Below are positions 1 through 7,453 of a stretch of DNA of 24,165 nt, one piece after another. Position numbers and translations under genes: made by a program. The DNA is taken from the NCBI GenBank assembly GCA_023229725.1, contig JALNYR010000020.1, positions 1 through 24,165 of the forward strand, in the 5' to 3' direction. This DNA comes from Dehalococcoidia bacterium (GTDB lineage: Bacteria > Chloroflexota > Dehalococcoidia > GIF9 > AB-539-J10). Position 1 is the stretch's first letter; each line of letters opens with the position of its first letter. The notes under the pieces are model-generated. The model was not told the origin of the DNA and did not search any database. It saw only the letters and a program-made list of their open reading frames with translations.

Positions 1-2904
1 CGCCTCCGCCTTGTCACGGTCGGCTATGCTCAGCAGCAGGCTGCCCTGCAGGCTGAGCATCAGGCCGGATGCGATGAGCGCCTTGATAAGCGCGCCCTGG
101 AAGTCGAAGTCGATTCCCATCACCTCGCCGGTGGACTTCATCTCAGGGCCGAGGTAGTTGTCGACGCCCGTCAACTTCGACATCGAGAACACCGGCGCCT
201 TGATGCCGACCAGCCGGCTCTTCCTCCACAGGCCACCCCGGTAGCCCTGCTCCTTGAGCGAGACGCCGGCCATGACCTTCGTGGCTATCTTCACCATCGG
301 CACCTCGGTCACCTTGGAGATGAACGGCACCGTGCGACTGCCCCGTGGGTTGACCTCGATGACGAAGACCGAGGAGCCGGTCGGCTCGCGCAGGATGACC
401 ATCTGGACGTTGATGAGGCCCCTCACGCCGAGCGCCAGGCCGATGCGCGTCGTGTAGTCAATCATCGTGCTCACCTCGCCCTCGGTAAGCCCAACGCCGG
501 GGTAGACTGCGATAGAGTCGCCGCTGTGCACGCCGGCGCGTTCGATGTGCTCCATCACGCCGGGGATGAGCACTTCCTGGCCGTCGCAGATGGCATCGAC
601 TTCAACTTCCTTGCCCATCATGTACTTGTCGATGAGCACCGGGTGCCCGTTGGCGAGGTCGAGCGCCAGGACGAGGTAGCGGATGAGCTCGCTCTCGTTG
701 TACACGATCTCCATCGCGCGACCACCCAGCACGTAGCTTGGACGCACCAGCAGGGGATACCCCAGGTTCTTCGAGACGCCAAGCCCCTCCTCGACCGACA
801 TGACGCCGGCGCCGGGCGGCTGAGGGATGCCGAGGCGCTCCATGAAGTTCTCGAAGCGGCGCCTGTCCGAGGCGATGTCGATGGGGTCGGCGCCCGAACC
901 GAAGATTGGCAGGTTGGCCCGGGCCAGCGGCCCGGCCAGGTTGATGGCCGTCTGTCCCCCGAACTGGACGATGGACGGAGCCACAGTCGCTCCCTCGTGC
1001 TCCAGGATATCGCGCATGCTCTCTTCGTCGAGCGCCTCGAAGTAGAGCCGGTCACTCGTGTCGAAGTCCGTGGAGACCGTCTCAGGGTTTGAATTGACGA
1101 TGATGCTCTTGATGCCCAGCTCCTGCAGCGCCCAGGCCGAATGGACACAGCAGTAGTCGAACTCGATACCCTGCCCGATGCGTATCGGGCCGCTGCCGAT
1201 GACCACCGCCTTGCGTCCCTCGAACGGCACGGACTCGTTTTCGCTCTCGTACGTGCTGTAGAAATACGGCGTCATCGCGTCGAACTCCGCGGCACACGTG
1301 TCCACCATCTTGTACACGGGCTGGATGGCCCACTCTTTCCTGAGCGCGCGCACCTGCTCCGGCAACCGGTCAGCCAGCACGCCTATCATCTCGTCGGAGA
1401 ATCCCTTCCGCTTCGCGGAGCGCAGCAGGTCCGGCGTCAGCTTGGTGGAGAGGAGCTCCTTCTCCATCGCGAGAATGTTCCGCAGCTTGCTGATGAACCA
1501 CGGGTCGATGCCGGTGCGGCGGCAGACTTCGTCGTCCGACGCGCCCTTGCGGAGCACTCCCATGAGCGCCCAGAGTCGCTGGTCGTTTGGAAACAGCGGG
1601 TATCCGTCGATGCCCGGTTCCTTGCCCCAGCGAGGGTCTTCCCACAGCAGCGTCTTCCTGCCGACTTCAAGCGAGCGGACGGCCTTCTGCAGCGCCCCCT
1701 CGAACGTGCGCGCTATCGCCATGACCTCGCCGGTGGCCTTCATCTGGCTGCCGATGGCGCGGTCTCCCTGCGCGAACTTGTCGAACGGCCAGCGGGGTAT
1801 CTTGGCAACGATGTAGTCAATGGTCGGCTCAAACGAGGCAAGCGTCTTGCCGGTCACCTTGTTGGCAATCTCGTCGAGCCGCTTTCCCGTCGCGACCTTG
1901 GACGAGACGCGTGCGATAGGGTAGCCGGTCGCCTTGCTTGCCAGCGCCGAGCTGCGGCTCACCCGGGGGTTCACCTCGATAACGTAGTAGTTGGCATGCT
2001 CGACACCCACCTGGTCGGGCGCCCAGTGCCGGGCGACCATCGGGTGGGGCGAAACGGCAAACTGGATGTTGCAGCCCCCTTCGATGCCGAGGGCGCGGAT
2101 GATGCGGATGCTTGCCGAGCGCAGCATCTGGTACTCGCGATCGGTGAGCGTCTGACTCGGGGCGACGACGATGCTGTCGCCGGTGTGGACGCCCATCGGG
2201 TCCATGTTCTCCATGCAGCAAACGATGATGCAGTTGTCGGCCTTGTCGCGCATGACCTCGAATTCGATCTCTTTCCAGCCGGCAAGGCACTTCTCCACAA
2301 GCACCTCGCCGCTCATGGCGGACGACAGGCCATTGGCGGTGATTGTCTCGAGCTCCTCCATGGTGTACGCCATGCCTCCGCCGCTCCCGCCGAGCGTGTA
2401 GGAGGGTCTCACGATGAGCGGCAGGCCGATCTTGTTGGCCAGCTCCTTCGCGCCTTCGACCGCGTGCACCGTCACACTCTCGGGGACCGGCTCGCCGATG
2501 CGCAGGAGCAGGTTCTTGAACAGCGACCGCTCCTCCGCATCCCTGATGGTCTGTATCGGCGTGCCCAGCGAGCGCACGTTGTAGCGATCGAGAATCCCGG
2601 CATCCGCCAGTTCAACCGCAAGGTTCAAGCCGGTCTGGCCGCCCAGCGTCGGGAGCAACCCGTCCGGTCGCTCCTTCTGGATGATGCGCTCGAGGACCTC
2701 CACCGTCAGCGGCTCGATGTACACGACGTCCGCGATGCCGAGGTCGGTCATGATGGTGGCGGGATTCGAGTTCACCAGCACCGTGGTGATGCCCTCTTCA
2801 CGCAGTGCGCGGCATGCCTGGGTGCCGGAGTAGTCGAACTCCGCCGCCTGGCCGATAACGATGGGCCCGGAGCCGATGACGAGGACTTTCGACGGTCGTT
2901 CCAT
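1..2904 (-). CDS. carB: Carbamoyl-phosphate synthase large subunit, 3' end beyond the window
   Basis: This is the large, ammonia-using subunit of carbamoyl-phosphate synthase, which makes carbamoyl phosphate from bicarbonate, ammonia and 2 ATP for pyrimidine and arginine synthesis. The frame is open from ATG at 2904 to the left edge, giving 968 codons. The start of the internal duplication is visible: GSGPIVIGQ at residues 11-19 and GSGPIRIGQ at 570-578 begin the two synthetase halves. NPRVSRSSALASKATGYP follows in the first ATP-grasp domain, and EVNPRGSRTVPF with YVLGGRAMEIVY in the second. The family is about 1070 residues, so only most of the C-terminal MGS-like regulatory domain is missing, cut by the window edge. 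Residues about 287-305 are longer than I expect for this loop of the first ATP-grasp domain. The start lies 9 nt after the pyrC stop, with an AGGAGAG ribosome site overlapping that stop, so there is no room for carA. Identification is very secure. Confidence 0.97.
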   Translation of the reverse strand, partial: MERPSKVLVIGSGPIVIGQAAEFDYSGTQACRALREEGITTVLVNSNPATIMTDLGIADVVYIEPLTVEVLERIIQKERPDGLLPTLGGQTGLNLAVELADAGILDRYNVRSLGTPIQTIRDAEERSLFKNLLLRIGEPVPESVTVHAVEGAKELANKIGLPLIVRPSYTLGGSGGGMAYTMEELETITANGLSSAMSGEVLVEKCLAGWKEIEFEVMRDKADNCIIVCCMENMDPMGVHTGDSIVVAPSQTLTDREYQMLRSASIRIIRALGIEGGCNIQFAVSPHPMVARHWAPDQVGVEHANYYVIEVNPRVSRSSALASKATGYPIARVSSKVATGKRLDEIANKVTGKTLASFEPTIDYIVAKIPRWPFDKFAQGDRAIGSQMKATGEVMAIARTFEGALQKAVRSLEVGRKTLLWEDPRWGKEPGIDGYPLFPNDQRLWALMGVLRKGASDDEVCRRTGIDPWFISKLRNILAMEKELLSTKLTPDLLRSAKRKGFSDEMIGVLADRLPEQVRALRKEWAIQPVYKMVDTCAAEFDAMTPYFYSTYESENESVPFEGRKAVVIGSGPIRIGQGIEFDYCCVHSAWALQELGIKSIIVNSNPETVSTDFDTSDRLYFEALDEESMRDILEHEGATVAPSIVQFGGQTAINLAGPLARANLPIFGSGADPIDIASDRRRFENFMERLGIPQPPGAGVMSVEEGLGVSKNLGYPLLVRPSYVLGGRAMEIVYNESELIRYLVLALDLANGHPVLIDKYMMGKEVEVDAICDGQEVLIPGVMEHIERAGVHSGDSIAVYPGVGLTEGEVSTMIDYTTRIGLALGVRGLINVQMVILREPTGSSVFVIEVNPRGSRTVPFISKVTEVPMVKIATKVMAGVSLKEQGYRGGLWRKSRLVGIKAPVFSMSKLTGVDNYLGPEMKSTGEVMGIDFDFQGALIKALIASGLMLSLQGSLLLSIADRDKAEA

Positions 2905-2913
2905 TCCACTCTC

Positions 2914-4317
2914 CTACTCAGAATTGGGCCTGGGCCGGTTGACGCCGGAGGCGGCCGGGCGAGAGACGCTCAGTACGCCGCCGGTACATCGTGCCGCGAG
3001 ATTCCCGCCCGCATACACGCAGCTGCCATCGACGAACGTCGCCAGCACGCGTCCGACGAGCCTGCGCCCTTCGAGCGGCGTGTTCCTGCCTCTGGAGACG
3101 AAGCTCGCGCCATCCACCGTCCACTGAGCCTCTGCATCGAACAGCACGAATTCCGCGGCGCGGCCCGGAAGCAGTCCGACGCATGGTGCATTCCGCCCCA
3201 GCACCGCGGCGGGGCCGGTTGTCAGACAACGCACCACCTGCGTGAGCGTCAACGGCCCCTCATTGCACAGCGTCAGCATCGCGCCGAGCGCGGTCTCGAA
3301 ACCGCTGATGCCGAACGCGGCGCGCTCAGGCGCGCCGGCCTTGTCCGCCTCGGTGTGCGGCGCGTGGTCGGTGGCGACGGCATCCACCACGCCCTCCATC
3401 AGTCCACGAATCACAGCCGCGGCGTCGCGCGTCGTCCGCAACGGGGGATTGACTTTGGCCTGGGCGTTGAAGCGCGCCGTTCCGTCGCGGCCGTACGACA
3501 CCGCGTCGGCATCCGTCAGCAGCATGTGATGCGGAGTCGCCTCGGCTGTCACGTTGACGCCTTCGTCCCGGGCGCGGCGCACCATCTCAACCGCCCTTGC
3601 GGTCGTTATGTGAGCGATATGCACGTGGCCGCCCGTCAGGCGCGCAAGGGCGATATCGCGCCCCACGGCCAGCTCCTCCGACTCCGCGGGCATACCCGGC
3701 AAACCCAGCAAGCGGGAAACCTCGCCCTCGTGCATGACCCCTCCCGCCACGAGTCCGCCGTCCTGCGCGTGGTCAATCACCGGCAGTCCAAGCGCACGGG
3801 CCATCTTCAGCGCGTCGCGCATGATGCAGGCATCAGAAACGTAGTCACCATCGTCGCTGAAGCCAACGACGCCTCGCACTGCAAGCGTCTCACAGTCCAC
3901 CAGCGTCTCGCCACGCCGTCCGACGGTGACAGCGGCGATGGGTAGCACGCGCACTGATGCCGACCGAGCCAGCCTCTCACGAAGCAGTCCCAAGTGCTCC
4001 ACGCTGTCAATGACGGGGTTGGTGTTGGGCATGCAGCACACCGTGCCGAAGCCTCCCGCGGCGGCAGCGGCCGTGCCCGATTCTATGGTCTCCTTCACCT
4101 CGCCGCCGGGCTCACGCAGGTGACAGTGCAGGTCGATGAACGCGGGCGCCAGCACGAGGCCGCGGCAATCGATATGGATGCTTCCGGCATCGGCGGCAGC
4201 CTCAGCGGCAATACGGCCATCCCGGACGGCCAGGTCCGCCACGCGGTCAATGCCGTTTCCCGGGTCCAGGAGCCGGGCGCCGTGAAAGACAATCGTTCGC
4301 GTCATTGTTCCGTCCAT
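2914..4317 (-). CDS. pyrC: Dihydroorotase
   Basis: This cytoplasmic zinc amidohydrolase closes N-carbamoyl-L-aspartate to dihydroorotate, the third step of UMP synthesis. Of 467 residues, the metal-binding DLHCHLREPG (His64, His66) opens the TIM barrel. FSDDGDY (Asp155/156), His183, AHIT with His236, NPPLR and ATDHAPH (Asp317) supply the remaining active-site motifs of the bacterial type I dihydroorotases. At 467 residues it is about 35-40 longer than usual; the extra length is a C-terminal tail after about residue 436 with no recognisable domain. The ATG at 4317 directly abuts the pyrB stop. A second in-frame ATG at 4305 has GGACGGA just upstream and could be the real start, giving MTRTIVFHG. 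The tight packing argues for co-transcription and possibly translational coupling with pyrB and carB. Confidence 0.95.
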   Translation of the reverse strand: MDGTMTRTIVFHGARLLDPGNGIDRVADLAVRDGRIAAEAAADAGSIHIDCRGLVLAPAFIDLHCHLREPGGEVKETIESGTAAAAAGGFGTVCCMPNTNPVIDSVEHLGLLRERLARSASVRVLPIAAVTVGRRGETLVDCETLAVRGVVGFSDDGDYVSDACIMRDALKMARALGLPVIDHAQDGGLVAGGVMHEGEVSRLLGLPGMPAESEELAVGRDIALARLTGGHVHIAHITTARAVEMVRRARDEGVNVTAEATPHHMLLTDADAVSYGRDGTARFNAQAKVNPPLRTTRDAAAVIRGLMEGVVDAVATDHAPHTEADKAGAPERAAFGISGFETALGAMLTLCNEGPLTLTQVVRCLTTGPAAVLGRNAPCVGLLPGRAAEFVLFDAEAQWTVDGASFVSRGRNTPLEGRRLVGRVLATFVDGSCVYAGGNLAARCTGGVLSVSRPAASGVNRPRPNSE

Positions 4318-5739
4318 TCAGGCACCCGCCGCCGCCCGGAATCCCTGGGCCTCCGCCGCCTGCGCGGATGCGAAGACGAGCAGGTTCTCCTCCCGGATGT
4401 CTGTCGCCCAGCGACTGGTCGCCGGATGGTACTTTCTGCGGCTCGCGGGTTCGTCATACGCCTCGGCGGTCGCCACCGCCACAGCGACCACCTCGTGGTC
4501 GCAGTACCGGCAGCGCAGCCGCAGCGGTGTGCCCCGTACGACGGAGAACCGCTGCGTCAGGTATCGCTGCTCCGACGGCTGATTGGCAACGCAACGCTCG
4601 TTGGGGCACTTCACGCCCGTGTCATGCAGGTACGGCTGGTGCTTGACGGGCTGCCAGTCATCCTGTGGCCATTCAGGCGGCTGTGGAAGTTGTGGGGCGC
4701 GTCCCATCAGCAACGAGATGAGCGCCATGCGCACCGGCACGCCGCGGTGCGCCTGTTTGAAGTAGAGGCTCCGGGGATCCGAGTCCATGTCGAGAGACAG
4801 CTCGTCCACGCGCGGCAGCGGGTGCAGCACGATGCTCTTCTCGAAACCCTTCGTCCGCAGCAGCTTGTGGTCGACCACCGGGTAGCCGGCCGGCTTCGTC
4901 CCGGGCGGCGTCTGCATGCGCTCCTTCTGCACGCGGGTGACATAGAGCGCATCGAGTCCTCTGTCCAGTTCCACCTGGGCGGAAATGTGCGGCAGCATCG
5001 CCAGCTGATGGGGGCTGCGGGGAGTGACGTAGACCGCGTCGACGGGCAGGATTCCCTCACCTTCGGACTGTGAGAGGACATCGCCGCGCACAAGCTCCCC
5101 GCCATAGTCGGAGGCGAGCTTGCTCAGCACGTAGTCCGGTGCGGCAAGACCGGCGCCGGGCCTGAAGACGATGGTCGCACCGAAACGGGCCAGCGCCCAC
5201 GCCAGCGAATGGACCGTGCGCCCGTACTTGAGGTCGCCCCACAGCGCGATGCGCAAACCCTGCAGGGCCCCCCGTTCCCGCTGCAGCGTGAAGAGGTCGC
5301 ACAGCGTCTGGGTCGGGTGCTCATGTCCTCCATCGCCGGCATTGATGACCGGCACCCCGGCGTACTCCGCCACGACTCTCGCCGCGCCGTCCCACGGATG
5401 CCGCATCACGACGAGGTCGGCGTAGCCGCCGACGACGCGGGCCATATCGGCGAGCGTCTCCCCTTTCGCCAGGGAGGTAGCCCCAACATCCACTGCGCTG
5501 ACGAGTTGCCCGCCAAGTCGCAGCATGGCCGTCTCGAACGACAGCCGCGTCCGCGTGCTTGGCTCGAAGAACAGGCTGGCCATGATGAGGCCCCGACAGG
5601 TGTCCGTGTACCGCTCCCTGTGGTCGGCCGCATCACCCGCCGCCGCCAGAACGCAGGCAAGCTCGCGATTGGAGAAATCGTCCACGCTGGCGAAGCTCCG
5701 ACCCGAAAGCCCCGAGGCCACCCCATCCATGCCGTTCAC
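4318..5739 (-). CDS. pyrB: Aspartate carbamoyltransferase fused to a PyrI-like zinc domain
   Basis: The enzyme joins carbamoyl phosphate and aspartate to give N-carbamoyl-aspartate, the committed pyrimidine step. Residues 1-345 are a complete catalytic chain: STRTR at 61-65 binds carbamoyl phosphate, Lys92 in AKGETLAD is catalytic, HPTQ is at 141-144, GDLKYGRTVHSL at 168-179 and HPLPRVDEL at 306-314. At 473 residues it is about 160 longer than a normal PyrB. The extension holds CPNERC (Cys378, Cys383) and CRYC (Cys410, Cys413). This C-x4-C...C-x2-C pattern is the zinc site of the regulatory chain PyrI. Only about 30 residues separate the two parts, so the PyrI nucleotide-binding domain is absent. 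Residues about 433-469 resemble Ada-type zinc modules but lack the cysteines. The start is GTG in a GTGA overlap with the pyrR stop, behind GAGGGAGGG; ATG at 5730 is an alternative. Confidence 0.95.
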   Translation of the reverse strand: MNGMDGVASGLSGRSFASVDDFSNRELACVLAAAGDAADHRERYTDTCRGLIMASLFFEPSTRTRLSFETAMLRLGGQLVSAVDVGATSLAKGETLADMARVVGGYADLVVMRHPWDGAARVVAEYAGVPVINAGDGGHEHPTQTLCDLFTLQRERGALQGLRIALWGDLKYGRTVHSLAWALARFGATIVFRPGAGLAAPDYVLSKLASDYGGELVRGDVLSQSEGEGILPVDAVYVTPRSPHQLAMLPHISAQVELDRGLDALYVTRVQKERMQTPPGTKPAGYPVVDHKLLRTKGFEKSIVLHPLPRVDELSLDMDSDPRSLYFKQAHRGVPVRMALISLLMGRAPQLPQPPEWPQDDWQPVKHQPYLHDTGVKCPNERCVANQPSEQRYLTQRFSVVRGTPLRLRCRYCDHEVVAVAVATAEAYDEPASRRKYHPATSRWATDIREENLLVFASAQAAEAQGFRAAAGA

Positions 5740-6374
5740 TCACGCCCTCCCTCGTCAGCCTCCGGGCTGACAATCGACACCGCGTCCATGCCGTCCGTCT
5801 CGGTGAGACAGACGCGCACCAGCTCGTTTCTCGCACTGGGGATGTTCTTGCCGACATAGTCGGGGCGGATGGGCAGCTCCCGGTGTCCGCGGTCCACCAG
5901 AACCGCAAGCTGGATGCTTCGCGGTCTGCCGAGGTCCATCAGCGCGTCCATCGCCGCGCGGATGGTGCGGCCGGTATAGAGAACATCGTCCACCAGCACG
6001 ACGTCGCGGTCGGCAATGGAGAACGGGAGGCTGTTCGATGAGGCTTCAGGCGCGTCCGCTGCCGTCGCGCTCGTTCCGCCGCCGGCCAAACTGGAAACCG
6101 CGTGTGCGGAGGCAGTTGCGCCGGTGTGGTGGAGACACGACGAGGCCGCCACATCATCGCGATACGCGGCCACGTCCAGGGGACCGACCGGTACGGACAG
6201 GTTCTCGTAGACATCTATCGCCCGCTTCAGTCGCTGGGCGAGCGGCAGACCACGCGTTCGAACGCCGACGAGCACGAGCGTATCGGCGCCGTGATTGCGT
6301 TCAAGAATCTCGTGCGCCACCCGGGCGAGAGCACGGGAGATATCGGTGGCACTGAGGAGCAGTTTCGCACTCAA
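5736..6374 (-). CDS. pyrR: Bifunctional pyr operon regulator / uracil phosphoribosyltransferase
   Basis: PyrR senses UMP/UTP and binds pyr mRNA to repress the operon; many members also convert uracil plus PRPP to UMP. The PRPP-binding loop VVLVDDVLYTGRT is at residues 125-137, followed by the family hallmarks AAMDALMDLGRPRSIQLAV and LVDRGHRELPIR, and then YVGKNIPSARNE. The N-terminal VGVRTRGLPLAQRL is also typical. The protein has 212 residues against about 180 for the family. The extra length is a low-complexity Ala/Ser/Gly-rich insertion at residues about 75-118, between YRDD and the PRPP loop, where the flexible loop of other members lies. The start is taken as TTG at 6374 because an in-frame TGA lies four codons upstream; a GAGG lies about 7 nt before it. 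As first gene of the operon it probably autoregulates it through the leader. Confidence 0.93.
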   Translation of the reverse strand: MSAKLLLSATDISRALARVAHEILERNHGADTLVLVGVRTRGLPLAQRLKRAIDVYENLSVPVGPLDVAAYRDDVAASSCLHHTGATASAHAVSSLAGGGTSATAADAPEASSNSLPFSIADRDVVLVDDVLYTGRTIRAAMDALMDLGRPRSIQLAVLVDRGHRELPIRPDYVGKNIPSARNELVRVCLTETDGMDAVSIVSPEADEGGRE

Positions 6375-6405
6375 GCAGTCGCCTCACGTCCCGCGAAGGA
6401 CAGGA

Positions 6406-6432
6406 GACAACCGGTGCGAACACCACACTGTC
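6406..6432 (-). promoter_or_regulatory. Candidate leader hairpin upstream of pyrR
   Basis: Read on the minus strand, GACA (6432-6429) can pair with TGTC (6409-6406), and GGTG pairs with CACC around a TTCG tetraloop (6424-6413), leaving an asymmetric internal loop. It lies about 32 nt before the pyrR start. PyrR is known to bind leader hairpins with internal bulges, so this is a plausible cis target. The published PyrR consensus is not clearly matched, and the structure is short. Confidence 0.3.
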
Positions 6433-6491
6433 GAAGCTGTGAGTCCATAGCCCCCTTGTCAACCTCGCGGGGTTGAATTAAAGGTGATTTC

Positions 6492-6520
6492 ATTGTAGCA
6501 CCGGCACATGCCGAAACCAA
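6492..6520 (-). promoter_or_regulatory. Promoter of the pyrR-pyrB-pyrC-carB operon
   Basis: On the minus strand there is a -35 TTGGTT (6520-6515), a 17-nt spacer and a -10 TACAAT (6497-6492). A start site near 6485 would give a leader of about 110 nt before pyrR, long enough for RNA-based control. Confidence 0.6.
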
Positions 6521-6563
6521 GGGAAAGCGCCACGCCACTTCGCCGCACACGGCGCTCTGCTGG

Positions 6564-6569
6564 TACAAT
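6564..6569 (+). promoter_or_regulatory. -10 element for the methyltransferase-like gene
   Basis: TACAAT ends 8 nt before the GTG start codon at 6578. There is no good -35 match and no ribosome site. If the element is used, transcription would begin at or within about 2 nt of the GTG, giving a leaderless mRNA. Confidence 0.4.
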
Positions 6570-6577
6570 GACGCGAC

Positions 6578-7453
6578 GTGCGAGACCCGGCTGTTCCCGA
6601 AGAAGAGAAGCGCCAAGTCCCGCGTTCCGCCGTCGGAGCGAACGCGGAAGCGCAGCCGGCCAGCCACTGGAACAACGTCGCTCGGACGTGGAGCGCCGGC
6701 GACTATCAGAATCCCATCCTCGCCGCTCACAAGCGCCGCGTGTACACCGACCTTGTGGCAGGCTGGACCGGCGGCCGTGTCCCGGCGCTGGCGCTCAAGA
6801 CCGACCTGTTCGCGGAAGCCTTCAACGACGAGGAGTTCGTCTCGTCGCTTGGATGGCAGCAGTCGCTCGTCGGCATGGACATCTCGACCGGCGTGCTCGA
6901 TGCCGCCCGGCGCCGCGCATCGGTCGGCGGGCTTCGCGGTTATGTCGCGTGCGACGTACGCCGCCTGCCGTTCGCGGCAGAGACGTTCGACGCGGTCATC
7001 TCCGACTCCACGCTGGACCACTTGAGCTCCGAAGCGGAGATAGTCACCGCACTCGGAGAGGCGGAGCGCGTACTCAAGGCCGGCGGCATGCTCATCGTGA
7101 CCCTCGACAACCCATCCAACATGACGTACCCGCCCCGGTGGTTGGTCCGCCTGTGGATGAGGCTCGGCCTTGCTCCCTACTACATCGGCGTGACGCTGTC
7201 GCGCCGGCGTCTGCTGGCCGCGCTTCGGGCGCTGGGCATGGAAATCCGGGGCTGCACCGCGATACTGCATTATCCGCATCCCGACAGCCTGGTACGCGCG
7301 ATGGAGCGCGCCGCGCGGCGCGCCGGACGCGGACGGCTGGACGGGCCCGTGGCGCGCCTGTTCGCGCGGTTCGAGCGACTCGAGCACTCCCGCCTGCGTT
7401 ACCTGTCGGGTCGCTACCTGGCCGTCGCAGCCGTGAAAGGAGTCCGCCGGTGA
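6578..7453 (+). CDS. Class I SAM-dependent methyltransferase-like protein
   Basis: This 291-residue protein has the later part of a class I methyltransferase fold. An acidic residue ends strand 2 (VGMDIS, Asp101), then come CDVRRLPFAAETFDAVIS at 125-142, LDHLSS, and AERVLKAGGMLIVTLDNP at 162-179, all typical of the Methyltransf_11 group. The usual glycine-rich motif I (GxGxG) is not present. Its place is taken by ALKTDLFAEAFNDEEF at 72-87, followed by a short loop into VGMDIS. The first 28 residues are Ala/Pro/Glu-rich and probably disordered. The C-terminal third is rich in Arg (RAARRAGRGR), suggesting nucleic-acid or phosphate contacts, though this is only compositional. GTG at 6578 is the only plausible start. 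The stop overlaps the next gene's GTG. Substrate is unknown. Confidence 0.75.
   Translation: MRDPAVPEEEKRQVPRSAVGANAEAQPASHWNNVARTWSAGDYQNPILAAHKRRVYTDLVAGWTGGRVPALALKTDLFAEAFNDEEFVSSLGWQQSLVGMDISTGVLDAARRRASVGGLRGYVACDVRRLPFAAETFDAVISDSTLDHLSSEAEIVTALGEAERVLKAGGMLIVTLDNPSNMTYPPRWLVRLWMRLGLAPYYIGVTLSRRRLLAALRALGMEIRGCTAILHYPHPDSLVRAMERAARRAGRGRLDGPVARLFARFERLEHSRLRYLSGRYLAVAAVKGVRR
7436..7442 (+). promoter_or_regulatory. Ribosome site fixing the start of the amino-acid-dehydrogenase-like gene
   Basis: AAAGGAG ends 7 nt before the GTG at 7450. This spacing favours GTG over the in-frame ATG at 7456. It also rules out reading the much longer open frame from 6508 as one protein. Confidence 0.65.

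Noticed and set aside
1141..3945. 934-codon plus-strand open frame opposite carB and pyrC
   Set aside because: It is fully antisense to two certain genes, is rich in His/Arg/Asp as expected of a complementary frame in GC-rich DNA, and shows no domain motifs.
6431..6462. TTGACA on the minus strand (about 6462-6457) as a second pyr promoter
   Set aside because: The -35 is perfect, but nothing like a -10 lies 16-18 nt downstream.
6371..7387. Minus-strand 338-codon frame upstream of pyrR
   Set aside because: It is antisense to the methyltransferase-like gene, would run through the pyr promoter and leader, and has no recognisable motif.
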